Shown here: one piece after another, positions 1 to 11,930 of the stretch | How positions within the stretch are numbered: the first letter of the stretch is position 1 | How the letters are laid out: every line of letters starts with the position of its first letter | Origin: Rhizobium sp. NFR07 | GTDB taxonomy: Bacteria; Pseudomonadota; Alphaproteobacteria; Rhizobiales; Rhizobiaceae | DNA: 64,000 nucleotides | Assembly: GCF_900111905.1 (NCBI RefSeq) | Contig: NZ_FOKM01000008.1 | Location: 62,001-126,000, forward strand | Direction of reading: 5' to 3' | The notes under the pieces: generated by a model | Told to the model about the DNA's origin: nothing | The model's input: only the letters and a program-made list of their open reading frames with translations | The model's database searches: none | Program-made: the position numbers and the translations under genes

Positions 1-2586
1 TGCCTCGTGCTGGGGCCGCGGATCGGTCGCTTCCGCGCCGACGGATCGCCGGTAAGGATCGCGGGACACAGTCCTGTCCTGTCCACGACGGGGGCTTTGC
101 TTCTGTTCATCGGCTGGATCGGCTTCAATGGCGGCTCGGCACTGGCCGTCAACGACAGCCTGGCCGTCATCATCGTCAACACCTTGCTTGCCGGGAGCAT
201 GGGCGCCTGCGTCGGATATGTCGTCGGCTTCTACCAGGATCGCGTCATATTGCCGGAGAAATCCAATGCAGGCATGCTTGGTGGGCTGGTGGCGGTAACG
301 GCCGGGTGCCAGCTGCTGGATCCGGCGGGCGCGCTGCTGATCGGCGCGATCGGCGGCTCGGTCGCCATCTTCGGCAATGCCTTGGTCGAGCGTAAGCTGA
401 AGGTGGATGATGCGGTGGGTGCGATTGGCATTCACGCCTTTGCCGGGGTCGCCGGCACCTTGCTGGTCGCGCTTCTGGTGCCTGTCGACCGGCTTCCGGC
501 CGGTGGCAGGCTTGCGCAATTATGGATACAGGCGGTCGGTATCGGCATCAATTTCTACTGGGCCTTCGGTGCAAGTTATCTCCTTCTCCGATTTCTCGAC
601 CGGTTCTTCGTGCTGCGGGTCAGTGCGAGGGATGAAGAGGACGGACTGAACATTGCCGAACACGCCACGCGACTGGGCGTTGGCCACGTGGAGGATGCGC
701 TGGCCGACCTTCTGGCCGGCAAGGCGGATCTCGCCAGGCGCCTGCCTGTGATCAGGGGCGATGAGGCGGAGCGCCTGACCGGCCTGTTCAACGATTTGAT
801 GGATAAGGCACAGGCAGAGGAGCGCAGTCGCGAACAGAACCTGCAGGCGACACACGAGTACGACCAGGCGGAGCGCGTAGCGGCCCTTGCCAGCGCCACC
901 TTCGAGGCAATCCTGATCCATCGCGACGGCGTAGTGCTCGACGGTAACGAGGAACTGGCAAAACTCGTCGGCCGGCCCCTTTCCGATCTCATAGGGCGGC
1001 AGATCTTCGAGTTCCTCGTGGATGGCGAAACGATCCAGGTTTCGGAGATCATCAAGCTCAATGATGACCGCAGCCACGAGATTTTCATACGCACTCCCGA
1101 CGATGGCCAGATACCCGTTGCTGCACGAGGCCGGGACATCACCTTCCGGGGAGAAAATGCGCGCGTCGGCTGCTTTGTCGATCTGCGCGAACGCAAGGAG
1201 GCCGAAAAGCGGATCCGCTATCTGGCGCAGCATGATCCGCTGACCGGATTGCCGAATCGCGTCCTGTTTACCGAGAATCTCGCCGCGCTGATGCAGGAAG
1301 GTGGAGCCGGGCGCCGTTGTGGCATCGTCAAGCTGGATCTCGACCGCTTCAAGGACATCAATGACATCCATGGCCATCAGGCAGGCGATGAAGTGATCCG
1401 TATGGTGGCGACGAGGCTTCAAACGACCGCCGGATCTCGACATATCGTCACCCGTCTCGGCGGCGACGAATTCGCCGTCATCCTTGATGCTCTCTCCTCG
1501 GAGGAGGAACTGGAGGCGTTCGGAAACCGTGTACTGGTCGCCATGGCTGCGCCGGTCGATATAGGCGGCGGAGAAGAGGTGAGCGTCACGGTCAGCATGG
1601 GAGGGGCTCTTTGGCCCGCTCACGCAGTCGACATGGATGCGCTGATCGGATGCGCCGATGTCGCGCTTTCGGACGCCAAGAATTCCGGCCGGAACGCGTT
1701 CAGGACCTTTCTCGCCGGCATGAATGATCTGATCGAGAAGAGGCGCGCCCTGGAGGCGGATCTCGAGCAGGCCCTGCATCAGGGGCAATTCGAAATCTAC
1801 CTGCAGCCACGGGTGAAGGTGGAGGATGTCAGCATCGTCGGCTACGAGGCCTTGCTGCGCTGGAATCATCCGCAGCGGGGCATGATCAGCCCGGCGGATT
1901 TCATCCCGGTCGCCGAGGCTTCCGGCAAGATCATCCGGCTTGGTCAATGGGTTCTGGCGGAAGCCTGCCAGCTGCTCGGCCAGGTCGAAGGACATATCAG
2001 CGTCAACGTTAGCCCGCTGCAGTTCCGCCACACGGATTTCGTTGAGCACCTGAGCGAGATTATGCGGAAGTCCGGTGCCGACCCGCGCCGGCTCGAACTC
2101 GAGATCACCGAGAGCGTTCTGATTGACGACGACCGCCGGGCGGTCCAGATTCTCAACGACGTGAAGCGGATGGGCGTGGCGATCGCTCTCGACGATTTCG
2201 GCACGGGCTATTCTTCCTTGAGCTATCTCAGCCGCTATCCGTTCGACACGATCAAGATCGATCGGAGCTTCGTGAAGAACCTGAGTGTTGCCGACAATGC
2301 GCGCATGATCGTCAGGACCATCATTGAGCTCGGCGTCGGTCTCGGCATGAAGATCGTGGCCGAAGGGGTCGAGACACTGGAGGAGGCGATGTTCCTTGGC
2401 CAGGCCGGGTGTCATGAGCTCCAGGGATTTCTCCTGGGGCGGCCGGAGCCGCTGGCGAATGTGGTTCGCGCCATCGAACCGCAGACAGCTAAGCGTTTGG
2501 AAGAAATGCCGAAGCGTCAGCCCGAGATGCGCGACGTCGGCTTTGCCGCCCGCAGTGTACCGCGGCTTGTGAAATTCAACTCGTGA
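1..2586 (+). CDS. Ammonium transporter-like sensor fused to PAS, GGDEF and EAL domains (5' truncated)
   Basis: The frame is open from base 1, so the N-terminus lies outside the window. The first 200 visible residues match the second half of Amt/MEP/Rh ammonium channels: GPRIGRF, the GWIGFNGGSA helix, a VDDAVGAIGIH segment carrying the second of the paired pore histidines (about residue 143 from the first in-window GTG), and several hydrophobic helices. A HAMP-like linker follows (about 225-275), then a PAS-like domain (290-390), a GGDEF domain with intact GGDEF (400-560) and an EAL domain with YEALLRW, DDFGTGYSSL and VAEGVET (580-830). Both cyclic-di-GMP synthesis and breakdown motifs look complete. 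No RxxD inhibitory site sits before GGDEF (the residues there are RHIV). Inference: a membrane ammonium sensor or transporter that sets c-di-GMP. A separate diguanylate cyclase follows 79 bp downstream. Confidence 0.9.
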   Translation, partial: CLVLGPRIGRFRADGSPVRIAGHSPVLSTTGALLLFIGWIGFNGGSALAVNDSLAVIIVNTLLAGSMGACVGYVVGFYQDRVILPEKSNAGMLGGLVAVTAGCQLLDPAGALLIGAIGGSVAIFGNALVERKLKVDDAVGAIGIHAFAGVAGTLLVALLVPVDRLPAGGRLAQLWIQAVGIGINFYWAFGASYLLLRFLDRFFVLRVSARDEEDGLNIAEHATRLGVGHVEDALADLLAGKADLARRLPVIRGDEAERLTGLFNDLMDKAQAEERSREQNLQATHEYDQAERVAALASATFEAILIHRDGVVLDGNEELAKLVGRPLSDLIGRQIFEFLVDGETIQVSEIIKLNDDRSHEIFIRTPDDGQIPVAARGRDITFRGENARVGCFVDLRERKEAEKRIRYLAQHDPLTGLPNRVLFTENLAALMQEGGAGRRCGIVKLDLDRFKDINDIHGHQAGDEVIRMVATRLQTTAGSRHIVTRLGGDEFAVILDALSSEEELEAFGNRVLVAMAAPVDIGGGEEVSVTVSMGGALWPAHAVDMDALIGCADVALSDAKNSGRNAFRTFLAGMNDLIEKRRALEADLEQALHQGQFEIYLQPRVKVEDVSIVGYEALLRWNHPQRGMISPADFIPVAEASGKIIRLGQWVLAEACQLLGQVEGHISVNVSPLQFRHTDFVEHLSEIMRKSGADPRRLELEITESVLIDDDRRAVQILNDVKRMGVAIALDDFGTGYSSLSYLSRYPFDTIKIDRSFVKNLSVADNARMIVRTIIELGVGLGMKIVAEGVETLEEAMFLGQAGCHELQGFLLGRPEPLANVVRAIEPQTAKRLEEMPKRQPEMRDVGFAARSVPRLVKFNS

Positions 2587-2665
2587 ATCCACAGTCCTGT
2601 TTGACTGAAACTTAACCCCGTAAGCGCTAGAAATCTTCAGTTTTGTGGGCTGGAAAGACTTTCCC

Positions 2666-3949
2666 ATGCCGTGGCTCAACCTGTGCCTGTTCCTTCTCGA
2701 AGCAGTCGTCTACTTCTCGGTGATGACGGCGTTTCTGCATTTCCGCCGCGCCCTCGGGCTCGGGGTGTTTCTTGCAGCGCTCGGCGTCATGCATTTCATG
2801 GAAACCTATCTTGCGGCGGTCTTCTATGTGGAACTGCCGTTCGGCACGGTTTCGCCGGGCTCGTCGGTCTTTTTCGCCGGCAAGCTGATGATGATCCTGC
2901 TGCTCTATATCAAGGAAGATGCGGCCACGGTTCGCCAGCCGATCTATGGCCTCCTTCTGGGCAATCTCCTGACCGTCGGGCTTGCGCAGATCCTGCAGGC
3001 TCATTCGGCCGTGGCACTGCCGGGTGGCCGCTCCGCCGATATGGGCTTCCTGGATGAAATGGGCTGGCTCATGGTCTGGGGCACCTCGATCCTCTATCTG
3101 GATTCGATCGGCATCATCCTGCTCTACGAGCGCCTGGGCCGATGGATGGAGCGCAATATCGTCCTGCGTTTCGCCATCAGCGGCGCGGTCATGCTGACCT
3201 TCGACCAGGTCGCCTTCTACACCGTTCTGCGCATTCTCCTCGATGCGCCGATCTCCGTGCTCTTTGGCGGCTGGTACGCGAAAATGCTGGCGGTGCTGAT
3301 CTATTCGGTTCTATTTGCCGTGTATCTGAGGCTCGACCAGACGAGGACATGGTTCAATCCGACGCGCGAGATCCGCGACATTTTCAACGATTTGACCTTT
3401 CGCGAGCGCTATCAGGCGCTGCTTGCCAAGGCGGGCGTGGACAGCCTGACCGGCGTATTCAATCGTGGACGATTCGAGGCCGATGCGCCTGACCTGATCC
3501 GCGAATGCTTCGGCAAGGGCAGGGCCGTGAGCATGCTGATCATCGATGCCGACCATTTCAAGCAGATCAATGACCAGTTCGGCCATCAGCGCGGCGATAC
3601 CGTGTTGAAGGAGCTTGCCGAATGTCTGGGGAGCGGCGCGCGGGCCGGCGATCATCTGTCGCGCTTCGGCGGCGAGGAATTCGTGCTGCTGATGTGCGGC
3701 ACGGATCACGACGATGCCATACAGCGCGCCGAACAGTTGCGGAATGACATTTCCCAACGCGTTCTCAGGCCGGAAGGGCAGGGGCTGACCGTGTCTATCG
3801 GCGTGGCGACCGGGCCGGAGGACGGCAGGACGCTCGACGTGCTTCTGGGGCGTGCCGACGAGCGGCTCTATCACGCAAAGAATAGCGGCCGTGACAGTGT
3901 CTACGGCCGCTTGGGAAGGTTCGTTGCCGACGACCGCCTTGCGGGCTGA
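2666..3949 (+). CDS. Membrane-bound diguanylate cyclase
   Basis: The first 240 or so residues hold about seven hydrophobic segments, forming a multi-pass membrane sensor whose family I cannot name with certainty; it vaguely resembles vitamin-uptake-like sensor regions. The C-terminal third is a GGDEF domain with the active-site variant GGEEF near residue 336. An RAGD sequence five residues earlier fits the RxxD product-inhibition site. Expected role: making c-di-GMP from two GTP at the inner membrane. The ATG at 2666 is chosen over an in-frame GTG at 2645 because GGAAAG lies about 9 bp before the ATG. The gene follows the Amt-GGDEF-EAL gene in the same direction and may share its transcript. 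Confidence 0.88.
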   Translation: MPWLNLCLFLLEAVVYFSVMTAFLHFRRALGLGVFLAALGVMHFMETYLAAVFYVELPFGTVSPGSSVFFAGKLMMILLLYIKEDAATVRQPIYGLLLGNLLTVGLAQILQAHSAVALPGGRSADMGFLDEMGWLMVWGTSILYLDSIGIILLYERLGRWMERNIVLRFAISGAVMLTFDQVAFYTVLRILLDAPISVLFGGWYAKMLAVLIYSVLFAVYLRLDQTRTWFNPTREIRDIFNDLTFRERYQALLAKAGVDSLTGVFNRGRFEADAPDLIRECFGKGRAVSMLIIDADHFKQINDQFGHQRGDTVLKELAECLGSGARAGDHLSRFGGEEFVLLMCGTDHDDAIQRAEQLRNDISQRVLRPEGQGLTVSIGVATGPEDGRTLDVLLGRADERLYHAKNSGRDSVYGRLGRFVADDRLAG

Positions 3950-3968
3950 CGTCAGGGCCAGGTCGTGA

Positions 3969-4586
3969 TCAGGCCGCTACGGCGAGCTGCTGCGTGCGCT
4001 GCTGTGCAGAAGCGATCGCCTTCTCCAGCGCTTCCGGACCGAAGGCCGTGCCTTCGACATAGATCACTTCGACGTCGGTCATGCCCATGAAGCCGAGAAC
4101 GGTTTTCAGGTAAGGGACGGCGTGGTTCATCGCCATGGCCGGGCCTTCCGAATAGATGCCTGCGGCGGACAGGACGATATAGACCTTCTTGCCGGTGGCG
4201 AGACCCTGCGGGCCTTCGGCGGTGTAGCGGAAGGTCTGGCCGGCGCGGGCGACGTTGTCGATCCAGCTCTTCAGCGTCGAATAGATGTTGAAGTTGATGA
4301 GGCCGGTGGCGAGCACGACCGTGTCTGCAGCGAGCAGTTCGGCGGTCAGCTGGTCGGACACGGCGGCAGCGGCGGCTTCTTCGGCATTGCGGGCTTCAGC
4401 CGGCTTGCGGATTGCCGCAGTGGTCACGGTGTCGAGATGGGCGATCGGGTTCTTGCCGAGGTCGTGGCTGACGACGGTTGCATTCGGATCCTGCGCCTTC
4501 AACTTATCGACGAATTCGTTAGCGATCCTGGTGGACAGCGATTCGTCGCCACGCGGGCTGGATGTCACGAGAAGGATGGAGGACAT
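3969..4586 (-). CDS. azoR: FMN-dependent NADH-azoreductase
   Basis: The 205-residue product begins MSSILLVTSSPRGDESLS, the flavodoxin-like phosphate loop of the AzoR family, and has the usual length. Members are cytosolic homodimers that bind FMN and reduce quinones and azo dyes with NADH; the physiological role is generally taken to be quinone detoxification. The frame runs upstream to 4781, but that extension has no homology and overlaps the divergent regulator. The ATG at 4586 is followed at once by the conserved core, so it is taken as the start. The gene is transcribed away from a LysR regulator gene, the standard layout for regulator and target. Confidence 0.9.
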   Translation of the reverse strand: MSSILLVTSSPRGDESLSTRIANEFVDKLKAQDPNATVVSHDLGKNPIAHLDTVTTAAIRKPAEARNAEEAAAAAVSDQLTAELLAADTVVLATGLINFNIYSTLKSWIDNVARAGQTFRYTAEGPQGLATGKKVYIVLSAAGIYSEGPAMAMNHAVPYLKTVLGFMGMTDVEVIYVEGTAFGPEALEKAIASAQQRTQQLAVAA

Positions 4587-4686
4587 GGTGCCAATTCCTT
4601 GATTACTCTGGAGGTCGCGAGGACCTTGTTGTTGTTCAGCGAGACTGGAGGGCTCGTCTCCACAGACAAATAGGAGTGGACCGTCA

Positions 4687-4735
4687 TCGATAAAACGGGG
4701 ATAATATCGAAGGTTCCTATCGAACATTTGGATAG
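4687..4735. promoter_or_regulatory. Likely LysR operator in the azoR/lysR divergent promoter
   Basis: The 154-bp gap between the two divergent genes contains CTATC-N9-GATAG at 4717-4735, which includes a T-N11-A core (T4720, A4732) as expected for LysR boxes. A second inverted pair, TCGAT (4687-4691) and ATCGA (4706-4710), lies beside it. Position and symmetry suggest autoregulation plus control of azoR. This is inferred from sequence only. Confidence 0.45.
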
Positions 4736-4740
4736 CTGAC

Positions 4741-5712
4741 ATGGATGCCAATCCGACACTCGACCAGTTGCAGGTCTTCATTGCGGTCGCCGAAACAGGA
4801 AGTTTCTCGGCTGCGGCCCGTGCCTTGAACCGGGGGCAGTCGGTTGTCAGCTACACGATCAGCAATCTCGAGGCCCAGCTGGAAGTGCCGCTGTTCGAGC
4901 GCAGCGGGGCGCGTCAGCCGAAGCTGACCGACGCGGGCAGGGCGATGCTCATCGATGCCCGCCGCATCGTCGCGGACCTTCAGGTCATGCGTTCGCGCGC
5001 CAAGACCATCAAGCGTGGACTGGAAGCCGAGATCACGCTGGCGATCAGCGTCATGGTGCCGGCGGATGCCGTGGTGGCGGAGCTGAAGGAGTTCCGCGAG
5101 GAATTCCCGACCGTGGCGATCAACCTCAATGTCGGCGAGCTCGGCATGGTGATGGACATGGTGCTGAACGGCGGGGCTGATATCGGCATCGGCGGCGCTC
5201 TGCTCAAGCAGGACGGGTCGCTCGTTGCCGACAAGATCGGCCATTCGTTCATGGTGCCGGTCGCCGCCGCCGATCATCCGCTGGCAGGCTTCGACCGGCC
5301 GCTGACTTTGTCGGACGTGCGCGAGGAGACGCAGCTCGTGGTGACGGACGCATCCGGCATCACCGCCGGGCGCGATTTCAACGTCCTGTCCTATAAGATC
5401 TGGCGGGTCAGCGACATCGCAACCAAGCACCAGCTCATCAAGGGCGGTCTCGGATGGGGCGGCCTGCCGGCATCGCTGGTGCGCGACGATATCCGCAACG
5501 GCAAACTCGTCGCGCTCGAACTCGATGCCTACGAGCAGGGCCAGTACCCGCTCTATGCCCTTCGCAAGGCCTCCAATCCGCCGGGACCGGCCGGGCAGTG
5601 GCTGATCGACAGTTTTGCGAGACGGCTTTCGACCTGCCCCAATCACGAGACCTTTACGGAAGTCCTGAAGGCAGACAGCGACCGGGTCCGTTATCCCGAG
5701 GCGGCTGAATAA
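4741..5712 (+). CDS. LysR-family transcriptional regulator
   Basis: The 323-residue product has the LysR N-terminal helix-turn-helix: LDQLQVFIAVAETGSFSAAA followed by an SVVSYTISNLE recognition helix and a PLFERSG turn. An effector-binding domain of two periplasmic-protein-like lobes fills the rest. Length is normal for the family. It is divergent from the azoreductase gene and probably controls it; quinone- or redox-responsive LysR proteins often sit in this arrangement. The ligand cannot be read from the sequence. Confidence 0.9.
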   Translation: MDANPTLDQLQVFIAVAETGSFSAAARALNRGQSVVSYTISNLEAQLEVPLFERSGARQPKLTDAGRAMLIDARRIVADLQVMRSRAKTIKRGLEAEITLAISVMVPADAVVAELKEFREEFPTVAINLNVGELGMVMDMVLNGGADIGIGGALLKQDGSLVADKIGHSFMVPVAAADHPLAGFDRPLTLSDVREETQLVVTDASGITAGRDFNVLSYKIWRVSDIATKHQLIKGGLGWGGLPASLVRDDIRNGKLVALELDAYEQGQYPLYALRKASNPPGPAGQWLIDSFARRLSTCPNHETFTEVLKADSDRVRYPEAAE

Positions 5713-5923
5713 CGGGCAGGGCGTGTGCCCGGAGTCGGCGAATTGACCATATCTCTCGCTCTGCTATAACGGCGCAACGGTCAGCAGTTCACCGAGGCGT
5801 CGCCGTCCCTTATGGGAAGCTAAACCTGCATTTTTAAGAGATCAGCACTTATCCTGTGCCGAGGTCGACAAGACGGTGACCAGCGACATTCCAGACGGAC
5901 CGGCACGCTTCAAAGGATAAGCC

Positions 5924-6526
5924 ATGCCCAGAACCATCTTACCGATGGCCGTTTCCGATATGTCGGCCTTTGCCAAATCCCTGCGCGGCGAGATCGACAG
6001 GCTCGACCACAAGCCGAGCCATGTGGAGATGCTCAATCTCCTCAGCCGCGCTGCGGGATTTCGCAACTTCCAGCATTTTCGTTCAGCGGCCGAAAATACC
6101 GCGGTGATCGAACGCGACAACATCGCCGTCGAACCTGAACCGCAGGCCGACGAGACCCGCGTCATGCGCACGCTACGCGTCTTCGACCGTGAGGGTCTCA
6201 TTGTCCGCTGGCCGACCAAGCGCTCGCAGCAGGAGCTTTGCCTCTGGTTCCTGTGGCCGAGGATCCCGCGCGGGCGCGTCTTTTCCGAGCGCGAGATCAG
6301 CGAGTTTCTGAACGGGCTGCACCTGTTCGGAGATTCGGCGCTGCTGCGTCGCGACCTGTTCGATCTCGGTCTCGTGACACGCAATCGCGACGGCAGCGAC
6401 TATCGCCGCATCGAGCGCAAGCCGCCGCCGGAACTGGCGCTGTTGTGGAAGCGCGTCCGGATGACGCCGGTAAGGGTGGCGCCGGTTTCGGCCAGCCGGC
6501 AGAAGCCTGGCGTGAGCGCGGCTTAG
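5924..6526 (+). CDS. DUF2087 domain protein
   Basis: The 200-residue product has two parts. Residues 1-60 contain a LLSRAAGFRNFQHFR stretch like the small helical domain found in glyoxalase-related proteins. Residues 80-165 match DUF2087: WPTKR, then GRVFSEREISEFL, then LLRRDLFDLGLVTR and GSDYRRIE. DUF2087 is winged-helix-like and often tied to regulators, but no specific function is established. Start ATG has AAAGGAT 7 bp upstream. The stop overlaps by four bases with the stop of the convergent PhzF gene. The tail after residue 175 is basic and probably disordered. Confidence 0.75.
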   Translation: MPRTILPMAVSDMSAFAKSLRGEIDRLDHKPSHVEMLNLLSRAAGFRNFQHFRSAAENTAVIERDNIAVEPEPQADETRVMRTLRVFDREGLIVRWPTKRSQQELCLWFLWPRIPRGRVFSEREISEFLNGLHLFGDSALLRRDLFDLGLVTRNRDGSDYRRIERKPPPELALLWKRVRMTPVRVAPVSASRQKPGVSAA

Positions 6527-7371
6527 AGCGAAAGCGTGCCGGAAATGCAGGTCGCGATCTCGCCGCCGATCCAGATATCGTCGCCGAACTTGTCGACATG
6601 TACCCGTCCGGCACGGCCGAGCACCGTGCCCTGGGCAGCGACATAGCGCTCAGGTGCCACGCCCGTACCGATCAGCCACTGGGCGAGCCCGGCATTGAGA
6701 CTGCCCGTTACCGGATCCTCGTAGCCGTTGCGGGTGAAGGCGCGCACTTCGAACTGCGCGTCTTCGCCATCCAGCTTCGGATCGAAGGGGCCGACCAGGC
6801 CGACACGGGCACCGGCCAGGATGGAATAGTCCGGTCTGACAGCGAGCACGTCTGCTCGCGACGGCAGAAGCACGCCGATCCAGTCCGGCCCGTTCTCACA
6901 CCAGTTTGAATCGACGATCATCGATGTCGGCAGGTTGATACCCCTGGCGATCCGTTCCACCAGTTCGGGATCGACCGGGCCGCTGCGCTTCAGCGGTGGC
7001 GCGGCGAAGGCAAGGCGCTGGCCATCGCGGCGGATGCGCACCAGGCCTGCGCCGCATTCCTGCACGATCTCGCCCTCCGGCGCCTCCGCCGCCTGGCTCA
7101 GCCAGACATGGGCGCTGCCGAGCGTCGGATGACCGGCAAAGGGCAGTTCCTGGGTCGGCGTGAAGATGCGAACCCGGTAATGCGCCGTTGGGGCGGTCGG
7201 CTGCAGCAGGAAGGTCGTTTCGCTGAGATTGGTCCAGTTGGCGAAGGCCTGCATGTCGGCGTCGCTCAGCGCATCTGCGCCGATGACGACAGCAAGAGGA
7301 TTGCCGCGCATCGGCTGGGAGGAAAAGACGTCGACCTGCTGGAAGGAGAAAGTGGGCATGGAGAGTTTCAT
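6523..7371 (-). CDS. PhzF-family isomerase/epimerase-like protein
   Basis: The 282-residue product shows the PhzF/diaminopimelate-epimerase-like fold: QVDVF near the start, GNPLAVV, the NLSETTFL glutamate region, FAGHPTLGSAH and, in the second lobe, GYEDPVTGSLNAGLA. Family members catalyse isomerisations such as the PhzF step in phenazine synthesis, but no phenazine genes are nearby, so the substrate is unknown. ATG 7371 and ATG 7359 are both possible starts; neither has a strong ribosome site. The stop overlaps the convergent DUF2087 gene. Confidence 0.85.
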   Translation of the reverse strand: MKLSMPTFSFQQVDVFSSQPMRGNPLAVVIGADALSDADMQAFANWTNLSETTFLLQPTAPTAHYRVRIFTPTQELPFAGHPTLGSAHVWLSQAAEAPEGEIVQECGAGLVRIRRDGQRLAFAAPPLKRSGPVDPELVERIARGINLPTSMIVDSNWCENGPDWIGVLLPSRADVLAVRPDYSILAGARVGLVGPFDPKLDGEDAQFEVRAFTRNGYEDPVTGSLNAGLAQWLIGTGVAPERYVAAQGTVLGRAGRVHVDKFGDDIWIGGEIATCISGTLSL

Positions 7372-7417
7372 CCAGTGAATGGAGATGTGTCTGTGAGACC
7401 TTGCGAAAAAATCTGCA

Positions 7418-7554
7418 CCTCATTCCTGTGCCCTAGGGCTTCGCCCACGGAATGTCACAGGAGTTCAGCCGCCACGCGTCTGCGTGGCGAATGACGCCTT
7501 TCCAGCCCAAGGACTTAGGCTGGCTGGATCCCTGTGACAAGCACAGGGATGAGG
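7418..7554. repeat. Palindromic intergenic element (RIME/MITE-like)
   Basis: The ends form a long imperfect inverted repeat: CCTCATTCCTGTG at 7418-7430 faces CACAGGGATGAGG at 7542-7554, and TCACAGG-TTCAGCC faces GGCTGGATCCCTGTGA further in. Inside are two more hairpins: GCCACGC/GCGTGGC (7471-7488) and CCAGCC/GGCTGG (7502-7523). Nested palindromes in a gap between genes resemble the rhizobial intergenic mosaic elements. No transposase is present and no second copy was seen in this window. Confidence 0.6.
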
Positions 7555-7566
7555 GAGGTTGAGGCG

Positions 7567-9555
<1,989 letters not shown>

Positions 9556-9644
9556 GATATCTCCCTCTGTCATTGATGTGCGCGACACTAGGCCCATTCG
9601 CACGGGCGTGCATCACCTAAATGAGAGGGGGCGGGATATCCGTC

Positions 9645-9983
9645 TCAGCGCGTCAGGACAGGCTTGATGTCCTGGTGGAAGAAGCGGAAGTAGGAGGCCA
9701 CCTGGGCTGCCGCGTTCGTATTGGGGCGAAATGCGATGCCGAGCCGGCCGCTGTGATACCACTTCACGGTGCCTTCAAGCACGCCGAGCTCTTCGCTTTC
9801 GATGCGCACCGGGCTGCCGGCAGCGGCGTTGAACGGACTGCCGATATCGAGAGCGAGGCCGCTCTCGGAAAGATCCACGACGCGCCCCTTGGCCGACTGG
9901 CTGTAATATTTCACCGTGCCGAAAATGCGCGTCTTCCGGCGCGCTGCCGAACGGGTCTTCATATTGAGATTGTTGGCCGACAT
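9645..9983 (-). CDS. PilZ-domain c-di-GMP-binding protein
   Basis: The product of about 112 residues is essentially a single PilZ domain. The RRKTR sequence supplies the RxxxR arm and DLSESG supplies the D/NxSxxG motif, the two signatures that bind c-di-GMP. No other domain is present, so it probably acts by binding a partner. ATG 9983 is taken as the start; the reading frame upstream to 10130 runs into a low-quality region. Two c-di-GMP enzymes are encoded 6-9 kb away, but there is no operon link. Confidence 0.8.
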   Translation of the reverse strand: MSANNLNMKTRSAARRKTRIFGTVKYYSQSAKGRVVDLSESGLALDIGSPFNAAAGSPVRIESEELGVLEGTVKWYHSGRLGIAFRPNTNAAAQVASYFRFFHQDIKPVLTR

Positions 9984-10126
9984 GAAAGGCGATCCCTGTT
10001 TCCTTGCCCTTATGTAACGGGCAGACATTGAAACGCCTTTAGCCGGCATCATCAAATTGTAACGAAGCCGGATATCGCCGTCTTGCTGTGTGAGGCCCGC
10101 CGGCCACCGGGAGGCCGGCGGGTATT

Positions 10127-10588
10127 TCACAGGCCGACATTCGGCCGGTCGACGACCTCGCGCAGCGAAAAGCTGGAATTGATCTTCACTACATGGGGCA
10201 AGGCGGACAGCCAGTCACGGTGGATGCGCTCGTAATCCGCCAGATCCTTGGCAGCGACGCGCAGGATATAGTCGTATTCGCCCGACATCAGGTAGCAGAC
10301 CAGAACATTGGGGCAGAGTTTCACCGCTGCCTCGAATTCCGTCAGGGTCTTGGCGAACTGGCCCGATAGCGAGATATGGACGATCACCATCATCTTGTAG
10401 TCGAGCGCCGCGTTGGAAAGGCGGGCGTGATAGCCGCTGATCGTGCCGGTCTTTTCCAAGATGTCGAGGCGGCGCGAACAGGCGGATGGCGACAGGCCGA
10501 CCTTCTGCGCCAGCTCGGCATTGGAAATGCGGCCATGATCTTGCAGAACCCGCATGATGGCATGATCGATGGCATCAAGGCTGCTCAT
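10127..10588 (-). CDS. Lrp/AsnC-family regulator, probably of ald
   Basis: The 153-residue product has the Lrp layout: an N-terminal helix-turn-helix (ISNAELAQKVGLSPSACSRRL) and a C-terminal RAM ligand-binding domain (YDYILRVAAKDLADYE). It is divergent from alanine dehydrogenase with 155 bp between, a common pair in which the regulator responds to alanine or another amino acid and activates ald. ATG 10588 is chosen because the conserved MSSLDAID start follows directly and AAGGAT precedes it. Confidence 0.9.
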   Translation of the reverse strand: MSSLDAIDHAIMRVLQDHGRISNAELAQKVGLSPSACSRRLDILEKTGTISGYHARLSNAALDYKMMVIVHISLSGQFAKTLTEFEAAVKLCPNVLVCYLMSGEYDYILRVAAKDLADYERIHRDWLSALPHVVKINSSFSLREVVDRPNVGL

Positions 10589-10608
10589 TCGGAGATCCTT
10601 CGAATATC

Positions 10609-10649
10609 TTGCAAGATGCTGCAATAATCTCCGAAAATCGTGTTTTCGG
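10609..10649. promoter_or_regulatory. Inverted repeats in the Lrp/ald divergent promoter
   Basis: Two clear dyads lie in the shared promoter gap: TTGCA-N6-TGCAA at 10609-10624 and CCGAAAA-TCGTG-TTTTCGG at 10631-10649. The second is a perfect 7-bp inverted repeat with a 5-bp spacer. Both are plausible binding sites for the Lrp-type regulator next door. Confidence 0.5.
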
Positions 10650-10743
10650 CAATTCGTCTTTGCAAGGACGTGCCGTCACTTTTCTGTTGTTCTTCTCGCG
10701 AGAGCTTCTACGATAAAAATCGCACAACGGGAGGAAAAACCGC

Positions 10744-11862
<1,119 letters not shown>

Positions 11863-11883
11863 TCGACCGCCTACTTAACTCGA

Positions 11884-11915
11884 AAACGCCGGATGCAATC
11901 GCGTCCGGCGTTTTT
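11884..11915 (+). terminator. Intrinsic terminator of ald
   Basis: A 10-bp stem (AAACGCCGGA paired with TCCGGCGTTT) with a 10-nt loop is followed by a T tract, 22 bp after the ald stop. Confidence 0.85.
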
Positions 11916-11930
11916 CTGTCTGAGAAATCA

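Noticed and set aside
520..2679. 719-codon minus-strand frame opposite the Amt-GGDEF-EAL gene
   Set aside because: It mirrors a strongly supported coding gene; GC-rich rhizobial DNA often leaves the opposite strand open. The translation shows no known domain.
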